Part shown: piece by piece, positions 11,080-24,600 of the stretch
How the letters are laid out: every line of letters begins with the position of its first letter
How positions within the stretch are numbered: the stretch's first letter is position 1
Origin: Litoditis marina
Taxonomy: Eukaryota; Nematoda; Chromadorea; Rhabditida; Rhabditidae
Length of the DNA: 64,000 bases
Assembly (NCBI GenBank): GCA_964036275.1
Contig: OZ038433.1
Coordinates: forward strand, 17,056,257 to 17,120,256
Direction: 5' to 3'
Notes under the pieces: generated by a model
Database searches by the model: none
Told to the model about the DNA's origin: nothing
What the model saw: the letters and a program-made list of their open reading frames with translations, nothing else
Translations under genes and position numbers: made by a program

Positions 11080-11636
11080 ATACATCATTCGAATGAATCT
11101 AGCATTTATTATTCTTCTCAAAGGAAATAATTTCTGGTTTATGGCAGTATAACGGTGTCATGGAAACTCCCAAAGTATACTCGAGTAAGAAAAATATTCA
11201 GAAGGTTCACGTGCAATTTTTTTCGACATTTCAAACACTGTTAAGAATTATTAATAAAACTCCATTGAATTTTCGTGCAGGGCGCTCTATCTTAAAGGAC
11301 TGGGATCAATTTGCGTCTCATTTACTCCCGCCGCGCGCACCAGATACCGTAACCCGTCTCGTTGGCGAATTTTCGCTTTTCTTTAATCTTTTCCTAAATT
11401 TCCAATTCTTTCCGCCTTCGTCTGTATATTTTATGTTTGTATCATGTTTTCTAGTGTGTTTCATTTGTTATAGCAATGTTTGTTGCTCTTTTAGTTATTA
11501 GCTAGCTTCAAATTTCAAGACAAGCTCTTAAATTTTTAGCTCTCACTAATTTTTTTCCTCTTTTTGGGTCTATTTCATGCATTGTTCACATGTTTGCTGA
11601 TCTATTGGTTATTATTTAGCTTGAGGTTACAATACA
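11080..11636 (+). promoter_or_regulatory. rps-2 upstream region
   Basis: There is no TATA box near the gene. A TTATTTAG acceptor ends at 11619, 17 bases before the rps-2 ATG, consistent with a 5'-UTR intron or trans-splicing. The stretch before it is T-rich. No open frame here is supported. Confidence 0.4.
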
Positions 11637-13422
<1,786 letters not shown>

Positions 13423-13468
13423 GTTGTTTAGCGTGTCAATGAAGCTTGTTTTTTCTAATTTGTTTTGT

Positions 13469-13474
13469 AATAAA
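13469..13474 (+). terminator. rps-2 polyadenylation signal
   Basis: AATAAA lies 47 bases after the rps-2 stop codon. Confidence 0.85.
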
Positions 13475-13625
13475 AAATGTAGGTAGTCTGTGTGAAAACC
13501 ACGATGGAGTTTTCGATTTTTTTATTATGGTATAGGCCTTTCGGTCTACTGTTATGACATGTGCTGCTGATGATTCAAAAACTGAACCTCTTGTAAATGA
13601 GGTTCGTCATGAGCATTCCTCATTC

Positions 13626-13757
13626 CAAATATTGCTGATGTAGGACTGTCAGTGCACCCATCGCGCACAATCAATTTTTATTTTGTTTTAATCAACATTT
13701 ATTTTTTTCAATCAACTTTTATTTTCGCTGAAAAGAAATGTTTGGTTTGCGCTCTCG
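13626..13757 (-). repeat. Dispersed repeat, copy 1
   Basis: Read on the minus strand, GCGCAAACCAAACATTTC, AAAATAAAAGTTGATTG and TTGTGCGCGATGGGTGCACTG occur in order. The same series is on the plus strand at 17352-17463. No coding capacity. Confidence 0.75.
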
Positions 13758-14701
13758 GCGACACGTCATATTACGTCCGGAACTGTTTTAATCAAAAATT
13801 CAATCTGCCGAGCTTATAAAATTGGGTCAAGGCATAATTTCTGCTGTGTAAATACTTCCAGAGTGTTGCTAAGACTAATAAGACATGTTTATATCTACTA
13901 GCTATAATTTACACACATGCTAACCAACACAGGTCATGTCTGTTTCGCAGGTGATTCAGTTTATGCCCTAGATATCACTAAGTGAACTCAACCGAGCATG
14001 GTGCTAAGAAAATTGTCTGAATATACTTTGATTATGGTCATTCTATTAGGAAAGAGTACTGTGAGTGGCGTTAGCCAACATAATGCCGAACCGTTTTCAA
14101 AGGAAAAGGATATGTAATTTCCTTATTTTCTGGCAATGAAAAATGAACAGAAAACGGGTTCAAGTATAGTGCGCCCCATACATTTGGAAACATATTCTAT
14201 AAAGTGTCCTGTTCTTCCTTGCTTAAAAAAATGGTAAAATAAATAAGCGTAAGCCAGAATTGCATTTATCAGTTTATACAGACATAAATAATTAAATTTA
14301 TGATGAAAACGTGAATCGAAACTTTCTTGTAGAGGCGAACATCAGCTCGAATCTTCGTATTTGTAGTGAAACGATCACATAACCTGTAATGGGACGTAGC
14401 ATAAGAAGTATACATAAAGCTGGTCATTTACCCTTACCCCCAGCTGTCCAGCAAGATAAACTTTGACACTGTTGAAACGATTTTGAGACTGGCTCAAAAC
14501 TACTCACATTTAGACACAAACCAGAGTGAAAAAGTCAATTTTACAAACGTAGTGACAGTCATATTATATGAAGACGACTGCCAGCCACGGTCGGCTCGCA
14601 TTAAGTAAGAAGTAACTGTCTGGTGAAGACAGAAAGCCAAATCACTTAAAACATGTTTATTTACTTTTCATATTGAAATGTTAAATATCAAATTCCCACC
14701 T

Positions 14702-15174
14702 TTACGTCGAAGTTGCTGTCTCACGATTCCTGAGATTAGATGAGAGCACGGCCAGACCGGAGAGAAACATATACAATCGATTAACGGCGAAACCTGGAAT
14801 TTCATATTAGTTAGGCAATACATGACAACAATACATGAATTTTTGTATGACTCAGCTTCGATCTATATAATGCAACAGCACCAATAAGTAGTGATACTCG
14901 TACTACAAACAGCACGAACGTGCTTTGTTAAAGTATTGTTTGAAAAAAGAAAGTCGCTTTAGTTTAACCATGTTTACTTCATTGTTAGTTATACACAGCC
15001 GAATTTCCCACGTGTCACAGGTAGGGGTGAAGGCGATTTTGTTTTCCTAATTACCAACTTAGCGATAACTTATACGTTTAGCCTGAGAAAATCGATGGGG
15101 CAATAGTAAAATTAGACGTTTCATCGTTAGTTGCCAACTCGTTTTCGTTGCTTTAATGCCAATCCAGCTGCAAT
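14702..15174 (-). other. Two weak candidate terminal exons (minus strand)
   Basis: After acceptors AATTCCAG (14794) and GATTTTAG (15175) on the minus strand, open frames run to stop codons. The first reads ...FAVNRLYMFLSGLAVLSSNL (stop at 14702-14704); the second reads IAAGLALKQRKRVGN (stop at 15127-15129). No upstream exons could be joined with confidence, though ATGTTCCTCTTC...CAG/GTATAT near 15754-15734 might be a first exon. Either these are tails of a small unknown gene or chance frames. Confidence 0.15.
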
Positions 15175-16183
15175 CTAAAATCTACAAAGGTGTGAATAGA
15201 TTTGATTTAGTTAGACTTATATACTACAGAGAGGATTTACAATCTGAAATTGTTAGAAAAAAGTTCTGCAAACACTCGGCATTCAGCAAACTACGGCTTT
15301 GCAGAAAACTTCTATTATTCGTAATTTTATAAATGAAAAGCTGTAATCATCGACATCGACTCAAAACTTGACTACAGCCGATAAAATTACAATACTTTCC
15401 GCCAGACTTGATAAAATTTGATTATTTCCATGGAAAATGAATAAATCTGGCCAAGATAATAAGAAAAACGGGCTCCCTTTCATAAAATATTTGGATCTCC
15501 CTGGTGTGTGAATATTGGGGTGATTTATTTGTCCAGATTAGTTGGTTGAAAATGACGTTTTTTAACTGGGTGGCCAGTAATACTGAATGGGTGAAAAATT
15601 GTCGTTTCTCGCAAGGATTACTGAATAAAGGTAGTTGGGCAGTTATAAGGAAAGCGGGTAGGTCAATAACACATTTAATAGAGTCTCCTCACGTTTGAAT
15701 GTTTGAAATTATGAGCATTTTAAATTATTTGAATATACCTGAGACTTGAAGAGGAACATCGACGTGGTGGGTGGTGCGAGCGGTGTCACTCCAATTCAAC
15801 GACGAAACGAGCTAGGGACCGCTAGTTACCGGCTGCATCTTCAGCCGTCACCAATACTTGCGATATTGCTGCTGAAAGCCAAAACGTGTATCAGAGAACT
15901 GATTAATAATAATGAAGGAATATATGAAGACAAAGAAAGGAATCCCGGGTAGAAATAAAGACAAATAATAAAACAATACTTTTTGCCTATATTACAAAAG
16001 CAATGAGGTGATGCTGGTGACCCTCAACTATATCGCTCATCAGCCTAAATAAACTGCGCAAAAAAAGAACGTCCTATTTTTTTCATCGTACTAAATAAAA
16101 CTCATACACCTATTCATGTGAAACTCGTGTCGGAATCTATTTTCCTAATGTTTAGGCAAAATCATGAAATAACTTATATCATG

Positions 16184-16501
16184 GGCCAATTACACATGCA
16201 ACCGGGTTGCATGCAACCAAAATGCAACCAGGTTGCATGTGTAAAGACAGTTTGGTTGCTTCCCAAATGCAACCGGGTTGCTTTCGGTTGCTTTTCAAGT
16301 GCAACCAAATGCAACCAAAAACAACCAAATTGCATTAAAAACCGAAAAATGTCCAAAAATTGAGTGTTTGGTTGCATTTGAAAAGCAACCAAAAGCAACC
16401 CGGTTGCATTTGGAAAGCAACCGAATTTTCTTAACACATGCAACCCGGTTGCATTTTGGTTGCATGCAACCTGGTTGCATGTGTAAACCGCCTATATGGC
16501 C
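16184..16501. mobile_element. GCAACC/GGTTGC palindrome with 9-bp flanking repeats
   Basis: This 318-bp nearly perfect foldback is built from repeated GCAACC and GGTTGC words, centred near 16340. TATATCATG flanks it on both sides (16175-16183 and 16502-16510), which looks like a 9-bp target-site duplication. Nine-base duplications are typical of Mutator-like elements. It codes for nothing. Confidence 0.75.
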
Positions 16502-16993
16502 TATATCATGCAGTTACTTTTAGGGCCTAGTCTACGTAAATAAGCCATCCTGTAACCTTATTCCTCTCATCATTTGAAATAAATACAAATTAACACATTA
16601 GTTATTTCTAATGATCGGTTGGTGTCAGCTTCAAAAAGGAAAAACACCGCGTGGTATAGTGCTCACATTTCCCGAATGGACGTTGGCAGCGTGCCAAAAA
16701 CTTCGGAAGACTGTTCAACATGTTCAAAAACTGCTTTGAAATTTCATTGGCAAGCTGCCCAAGTCCAGTTGGAAAATGTGCGAACTATAGATGGGAGATG
16801 GGAGAGATAAGTTCGCATGATGAGTACAAACCGATGAACCCTGAATGTTAAGGGTCTTTGAAAAACAACTACAAATAATGAATAGTATTTCTAATCAAAT
16901 TATTAGGCCTAATCAAATTATTAGGCAAATTATTAGGCAAATTATTAATCAAATTATCACGGGATGCAACACCCAGCCCATCCACCCACACCT

Positions 16994-17174
16994 GGCGGCG
17001 TAGCAATCCCCACAAAAGTTCATGAGATCACCTCATGAGATATTAGCACGAGCTTCTCATGATATTCTATTGATCGCTATGCTACAACATTGAGAGTTCA
17101 CGAGTAGCTCATGAGGTATCTCATGAGAAACTCATATGAACTTCTCATGAGGTCGGACGGTTTGCTACGCCGCC
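16994..17174. mobile_element. CTCATGAG-rich MITE, copy A
   Basis: A 181-bp element has terminal inverted repeats GGCGGCGTAGCAA/TTGCTACGCCGCC and many internal CTCATGAG palindromes. A copy of the same length lies inverted at 43050-43230 and a decayed piece at 58803-58900. Confidence 0.85.
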
Positions 17175-17351
17175 TGAACACTACTCATTATGGGAATGTG
17201 AAACCATTGTAAACACACAATAATAAACAGAATAATGTAGAGAATGCAGATCTTCTTCTAACGTATACGACCGACCGATCCGATCGAGGCGGATTATTTA
17301 TCGTGTGCTTTGGCGTGTCGCCGGGCAGAGTCCGCAATCCGACGTCGCGCG

Positions 17352-17463
17352 CGAAACGCAAACCAAACATTTCTTTTTGAAAAAAATAAAAAAGTTTGAT
17401 TGAAAAAATAAAAGTTGATTGTGCGCGATGGGTGCACTGACATAGGACACTGCTGATGTAGGA
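17352..17463 (+). repeat. Dispersed repeat, copy 2
   Basis: Inverted relative to 13626-13757 and sharing GCAAACCAAACATTTCTTTT, AAAATAAAAGTTGATTGT and GCGCGATGGGTGCACTGACA. Confidence 0.75.
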
Positions 17464-17544
17464 GTTCGGGTGTGCAGGTGGTACTCTGATAACCTGCGCC
17501 TTTCTCACGTTCGTTCGTTGTGTTCACATGGTGTTTCCTACCAG

Positions 17545-17678
17545 GCAAATACAGTGATGACCGTTTAACATGCGACGACATGTTCCAGACGTGTCCACTC
17601 TCATATCGTTGCACACCACCATTTCTGAATTACTGTGGTTGGGATCCTGAATCGAATGGGACAAATTATAATCTAAAG
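17545..17678 (+). other. Possible Cys-rich internal exon
   Basis: Bounded by TTTCCTACCAG and AAG/GTGTAC, this stretch encodes about 44 residues with five cysteines (KYSDDRLTCDDMFQTCPLSY, then RCTPPFLNYCGWDP). The spacing resembles a small secreted Cys-rich module. No partner exon was found on either side, so it may be a relic or a chance frame. Confidence 0.25.
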
Positions 17679-18666
17679 GTGTACAATAGAAATTTAGGCG
17701 GTTATGTTATTTGAGCAAATTTTCATTTGAATATTCGTCAATGCGTTATTAAACTCATCAATAGTTCTTGCTCATACGTTGAAATGTTTTTTTGCCTAAA
17801 TGGACTAAAAACGTAATTACTGAGAATAAATTGGCAAACGTCCTATAATTCTCCCGCAAAAAATTACTCCAAGATTAGCGAAAAAGTTGGTTGTAAACTG
17901 TGACATTTTCTCTAAAAGCTTTCTCGTCTATTTGAGCTTAGTAAATACGGCCACAGGAATACGTATGTGGACGTTAGCAGAGAATAACTTTTAAAATTTT
18001 CATAATTTTTCGATATCATTTACAACATATGTGATTTTTGAATACCTATTTGTGTAGCGCTGTTTGCGTGATGATATAATGCGTAATCGTGGACTGGCGC
18101 AAATAGATGCTCCATTGCTAATTCGTTCGCATCCGCGCGAGTCTCAAATATTTGAAAAGGACGCGTCGTTCAGTGCTGCTAAAATTTTCAAAATTGAAGT
18201 CATGTTTTCATTGAATTCAACCCATTTGTCATTGTTTCTACCTTTCGGAAAATTCTGAGATGTTTATCGTACATAGTTAACAACCTCAAGTGGTTCTTTT
18301 TTCACGATTTTTTTCAATATATTCACAGCGAAACGTAGCTTTCTTGAATGGTTTGCTTTTTTTCAACGTAAGACCGTGTAGCTTTCAATGATTACAGGCA
18401 TGAAAGATGTCCATGCTCTACCCTTTTCGAGTACTTTCAATGCTCAGAACCATGATCTCAGAATGTCCTGATCTTTTCTGATTGCTTGCGTGCTCATTCT
18501 TCATTCATTTGGTTTTCCTTCTCACTTCTGCTTGCCCTCGTGTCATTTTGGTGTTACTTTACCTTTCGAGTTTTTGTTCATATCGATTTATTTTCCGGAC
18601 TGTCTCTATTTTCATTTGGGAATTATATCCAGATTTTGGTCTATGATTATTAAATTACAGGTTAAA

Positions 18667-21600
18667 ATGCAGCGCAGTACGGATGGTAGGTCTACGATGG
18701 CTCAACAGCCATTGTCAAGTGATTCTTCGAAACATCTGATGGAACTTCTCGTCAAAACAACACAGAACACAAACAACAACGTCATTCGTCACAAAACAGG
18801 TACGACATAGTCTGGCAACCCCCTTTAAATCCCGGAAAAATATGATGTTTATCCAAAGTGTTGGGATAGTGTGCACCATATTTCATAAAATAATGCAATT
18901 CTGAACCTGATCCAATTATACAGACAAGCGGTCGTACGCTTTCTATTAGAGGCTAACTAGGTTTGTTCTGTTGCAAGTCATTAACTTTCGCTCAACGAGG
19001 AAGTTACAGAAGAACCCTAGTCGCTTTGTGGGTGTTTGGGTCACCCGCCAAAGTTTGACAACTAAGATAGGGTTCCCTTTATATAGTAATTCATTTCCAG
19101 AAATGCTCAAGGCGATCGAAAGCATGGAGAGGTTGCGCAAAAACTGGAACAGGGCAGAAAATGAGAACAAGGAGTTGTTGGAGAATCAGACACGTCTGGA
19201 GGCAGAATTAGAGTGAGTTGTATACATACACCAGTAAAGTGGTCCGAATAGTCATAAAAATTCGAAAAACGGACTACTTTTTCACCAAAAATAATAAAAT
19301 CCGTCTACTTTTGATGGAAAAATCATAATCTTTCACTTGTTCATATCTAAAACGGACTACCTTTTGTCGCTCAGTCAGACCTTACTGGCCTTTTGTTGTA
19401 TAGTTGTATTTATATTTCAAAAGTGAAAACTTTTCTTCTGATAGTCTGATGATCCATTGTCATGAGATGGTATATTTTATGCGGTCAATTGGAAGGTGCT
19501 GGATTTATAAGTTACTGAAAAAGTGGATATTTCGCTTCCGAAAACATCCAATCGAAAACAAAAATCCGAGATCCCAATGTCATTTTTCTCAGTCTGTTTT
19601 GGGTACATTCTATGGCTTTTACTAACTGATTGTCAATTTCAGTGAGAAGGACTCGAAATTGAAAACACTGCAAGCAGAGGTCAAAGACGCGCGGGCCCAA
19701 GTTCGTTTTCAATTGGAGCAGAACAGTGCACTGAAGGCTGATTTGGATGAGATGGACAAACGATTCAAACTGGTCACCGAATTACTAGAGGTGAGACTGT
19801 TTGGAATTGTAATTTGTGAAGACGATTAGTTTCCAAGTTATTTCAATCACAAGTTAGTATTCCATGAAAAGGTTGAAGAACCGGTTATCTTCTTCCTGTT
19901 GGATTTCGAAAAATTCGGTTAATTCTCGAAAACTAGCCATGAAAACATGCTTCAATCATATTAGTAGAAAACATGGTATAACGGATAAACGCAAAGTAGG
20001 CAATGCTTTAATTGTTAGAAGAAAATATAATCTCTCATAGACTTTTCTAGACCTCTTGCACCTTTCCAGAATGAGCTGGACCATCTCTCCGTGGAGAACC
20101 GGAAGCAGTTGGCCTTCCTTCGAGAACCCGGCCTCGTCAGAAAACACTCGAAACGAATTGCACAGAAACACCAGGTGGAGGAGGACGTGAGTTCTATTCT
20201 TGTTTTTAATTTTTAAACTAAATTTATCACCTATTTATTATCTTCAAATAGTTTTACACTTTATTTTTGTGATTAAAAGCGGCAGCATCACTCGCTTTCT
20301 GGAATTTTATGGTAGTTTGACCAGTCCACAAAAACTCAATAAAACCACTAGAACGTTCCCTCCCCATAGTCTTCATTCGTATTTTGATTCTACATTTTAT
20401 TAAAGTTGTGTTCCATGTTCATGTTCATTCATTCCAGGACGAGGAAGACACGACGAGTGAGACGATTGACTACGACCAGACGGGAGATAGCATGGACTTT
20501 GAGGAGGAGGAGGAGGTTCCACTCAGGTTAGTTTCTATTTATTTATCATTTGGTCATTTATCTACATCTGAAGAATCTTGCACACGCCAGACGTTTACAA
20601 TTTTTGGACGACTCTCTAAATTCTGGGTGACAGAACGTAAAATGGTGTAAATATGAATTTTTTGGGTGATAAAAATGATATTTTTGGTTCGAAATCCAGG
20701 TAATCACCCAATTTTGACGAATTTTTGGGTGATTATCTGAATTTTTGGAGTTTTTCATGAGTTTTGGGTGACCAAAGTTTAGACGTCGTCTAGGGTTGTA
20801 AACCTCTGGCACACGCCCATCAGAGAATGTGGGAAGTGTGAGGTGAAAAAGGAGATAACGCAGTCTCATATTCATGAAAAAGTGGGGGCCCAACGACTGT
20901 GAGATTTGTCTTCTGCTGAGCGCTCCTTAGACAGCTACTCTCAAATGGAGCAGCTACTGCTACAAAAACCGAAAAATACTAATATACTCAAGTATAACTG
21001 TTCATTACAAACATACAAAAGTCGTAAAATATTTTTTCAAACCTGTAAACTAGAATCTACAAGTCACAGCTGCGAAAGAGAGAACAACTGTTGAATAACA
21101 TTAAAAACTCTATAATTGACTACGTTGAGTTAACATCTGTGATTTGTAGATTCTAGTTTACAGGTTTGAAAAAATATTTTACGACTTTTATATGTTTGTA
21201 ATGAACAGTTATACTTGAGTATATTAGTATTTTTCGGTTTTTGTAGCAGTAGCTGCTCCATTTGAGAGTAGCTGTCTAAGGAGCGCTCAGCAGAAGACAA
21301 ATCTCACAGTCGTTGGGCCCCCACTTTTTCATGAATTTTTCTGTTTTTGTATACATGCCGTAGGTATGTAGAGAGGTGGTTTGATCTGTACGGTGCAGAT
21401 AAAATTGTTTTCTTAATGAACCACCTGTCAAGTATTACCACCATTCGAAAAAAAAACGACGCCAACATTGCAGTTCTAAAAACTTACTTTATCTGCTCTT
21501 CAGAATACTAAAATACGTCATGTTCGAATGAAGTTTCATCGTGAATTGACCATTTTTTAGAAACTTTCAGCATTCGAAAACATATTTCCCGTCAATTTTT

Positions 21601-24600
21601 TTAAAAGTTGACGTCATCTGAGATCTGGCCTCCTGAATTCCAGAATAAGTCATATTTAGATAAGGTTTCATCGTTAATATACCATTTTTGAGATATTTTC
21701 ACATTTGAAAATATATGTGACGTCAACTTAGCACTTTTCAAAAATGACGTCATCTGGTCTCCAGAATTCCAGAATACGTCACTCTTAGATTGAGTTCCAC
21801 CGTTAATTGACCCTTTCTAAGATATTACCATCTTCTGAAAATATATGTGACGTCAACTTTGCACTTTTAAAAAATGACGTCATCCGGCTTCCAGAATCCC
21901 AGAATACGTCATGTTTAGATAAAGTTTTACCGTTAAAACCCCACTTGCCAACTATTATTATCATTTGAGAACATATTTGACGTCAAATTTGAACTTTTGA
22001 ATATGACGTCATCTGGCTTTCAGAATCCCAGAATACGACACATTTCGATGGAGCTCCATCGTTAATAACCCACTTGCCAACTGTTGTCATAATTTGGAGA
22101 AATATTTGACGTCAACTTTGCACTTTTCAAAGATGACGTCATCGGGTCTCCAGAATCCTGACTGACGTCACCGATAGAACACGTTTTACTTATATTAAAG
22201 TCACGATGGTATCATATTTAAATTTTCATCGAAATCGGTCAGTTTTACCCTAAGTTACAAGACAGTTTGCATAACCGACCTGACAGAGAGAGCGAGAGAG
22301 TGCACAAAATGGAGAGACGCAGAGACATTTATTTCGAAAGGTCGTAACTTGATGAAAAATATTTTTTTTCAAAAAAAAAATTGCGCTCATTCCGTTTTTA
22401 CACCAGTTCTATTATTACTACAAATTTAAGCCAAATCTGGTTAGTTCTGGCAGAGTTAGCATCACAGCACAACTGCACACACACACACACACACGACGGA
22501 AGTTGGCGCTCTTGATGAAGCGAAAACATCATAACTTGGCTCAAACTTAACCGATGTTGTTCAAATTTGAAACACAATTCACAAATATGCTGTAGAAACT
22601 TCCCAAATTTGTAAAAGTTCTGTTTTGCGAATTTGAGCCTTTTTATGGGAAAACTAAAAAAACGGAGGCGCGCATTAGCCGGACCAAAGACAAATCTCGC
22701 ACAGCGCTCCGCGCTGCGCGCGATTTCTTCCAAGAGGTTCATGAGGGATGAGATAGAGTGGCTACGAATTCATTGCCTGTGATCAGTTGGAGCTGGAGTT
22801 GTAATTTGGTACTAAAATCCCACAAAACGTCCAAAATAGGAATGTTTTTCGAAGTTTTATCTGGGTATTTCGGGTGTTCAGCCTAGGTTGACGGACCATG
22901 CCTATGAACATTTGCTAACATTTGAGAGTAGTTTATGTTTTTCAGAGCTGGCCGTACGTACCGTCGTTCTTCGGGAACCCGTGGTCGTCGTTCGGCCTCC
23001 GCCCACGCGGCACACAATCAGCCGTCGAAGCGGAACAGAAGTAAACTCATGGCAACCGCCATCGATGAGGAACCTGTTAGTTTTGGTGGAGCGTTTCAGA
23101 ATAAGAATAGAAGTTCACCTTCATTGAAGCCACGTAAAAGAACAAGTTCCGAGTTTTTTTCTCGGGGTAATCAGGCAGAATTTATAACACCGCGTCAAGT
23201 TTAATGACTGACAGTTCACGGATGAAGATGCAAACAAGAAAAATAAGCATGAATCGGCATGAATGTTGGACCATCTATGTATACTGTAAATAAGAGATCA
23301 AACTTACAAAAACTGTCTGAGTAGTCCTACTCGAAAACAAGATTTTTTTAAACTTAGTCTTTTGCCAAACAAAGTTAATTTTAAACTCTAACTCGATGAA
23401 AAACTTTTCACATCAAAGTAGTTGGTCACTGTTCTACTTTCATCAGTATGTTTTCCAGGTAGAAGATGCGCTTCCCCGTAAGCGTTCGAAGGGAAAGGAG
23501 AACGGGGGTCTGATCACGGCCACCACCACAGTCACAATGGACACGGAAGGAGTCCGACCATCCCGGGCGAGGGTCACCATCAGGAGAAGCATGAACAGGA
23601 GCATGTCCGAGAGCAACCTCATTGAGGAGAAGGTAAATTCCATAAAAAATACTTCGATCTTGATTATAATAAGGGAAAGTACAAGATTTTGCATCAATAA
23701 ACACAAATGTTTCCGAAATTAGTGTCAACGGAACATGAACAGGAAGATCAACCTTAATGAAAAAAAAAGGTTTGTTTGACCTACTTCGGGTATTTCCCGG
23801 GTTTTCATTGGAAACATGGAACAGGCTTGTCAGATAGCAATCTCATTGAGGAGGTTGATAATCAAGAATATATTTGTGGTATTTCATAAAATTTGGGGTA
23901 TTTGGATGTAAGAATTTGTCATCGAAACCATGAGCTGCTTTAAGAAGTGACATGTCAGAGAGCAACCTCATTGAGGAACATCTTGGTAGTAGGCTGTGTG
24001 ACCTTCCTTGGACAATTTTTCGTTTTATGGAAAAGGAGGCACTTAGAAAATGCGTTGGTTTTCTGCCATCTTTTTTTTACCTGAGAGCTATAGTTAAGAT
24101 TGAGGGGTACGTACAGTACTCTCCTTTCGATGTGACATACGCCTTCTTTTATATATAAAATATGTGGCCTTTAAAAGTTTTTTGGGTATAGACTTTTTGA
24201 TCAGAACATATATTTCCAGACACAACAGCAGAAGTCGTCGGCGCTTCGTGGCCTTCAGAATACTCCCCGCACCACTAGTACCATGGATCTGTACGTTGAT
24301 ATCTGATTCCGATGACATTTGATCTTTGACTTTCGTTCTCATTGACAAATCGACGCATCAACTCGTGAGGTTTTTTGTTGAAATGAGAAATAACATATAT
24401 GAAACATTTCTCAACAATGAGAAACTTTTCGCACTGCTGTTACCTATCCAAATTGTGATATAATTGCAGGAGAACTCCCCTCCGCACTCCGGCCAAGTCA
24501 TGGGCAAAGAACGGCCCAATCGAGTCCCGCCCCCATACCTTCGAAAAACTATCCACATATTTCAAGGTTAGACTGTGTCTCATTGCGTTTTTTGGTGATT

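Larger units (their letters stand above)
13475..18666. other. Intergenic region rps-2 to cyk-4
   Basis: No confident gene in 5.2 kb. It holds two inverted copies of one repeat family (13626, 17352), a 318-bp palindrome (16184-16501), an AT-rich AAATTATTAGGC direct repeat (16896-16960), a MITE (16994-17174), a possible Cys-rich exon (17545-17678) and weak minus-strand exon candidates (14702-15174). Confidence 0.5.

Noticed and set aside
16118..16523. Overlapping frames on both strands in the GCAACC palindrome
   Set aside because: They are translations of a repeated hexamer (MQPGCMQPKCN and the like) within a foldback element.
16619..16810. 63-codon plus frame and antisense counterpart at 16.6-16.8 kb
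   Set aside because: Mixed composition, but no donor/acceptor pair, no partner exon and no recognisable motif on either strand.
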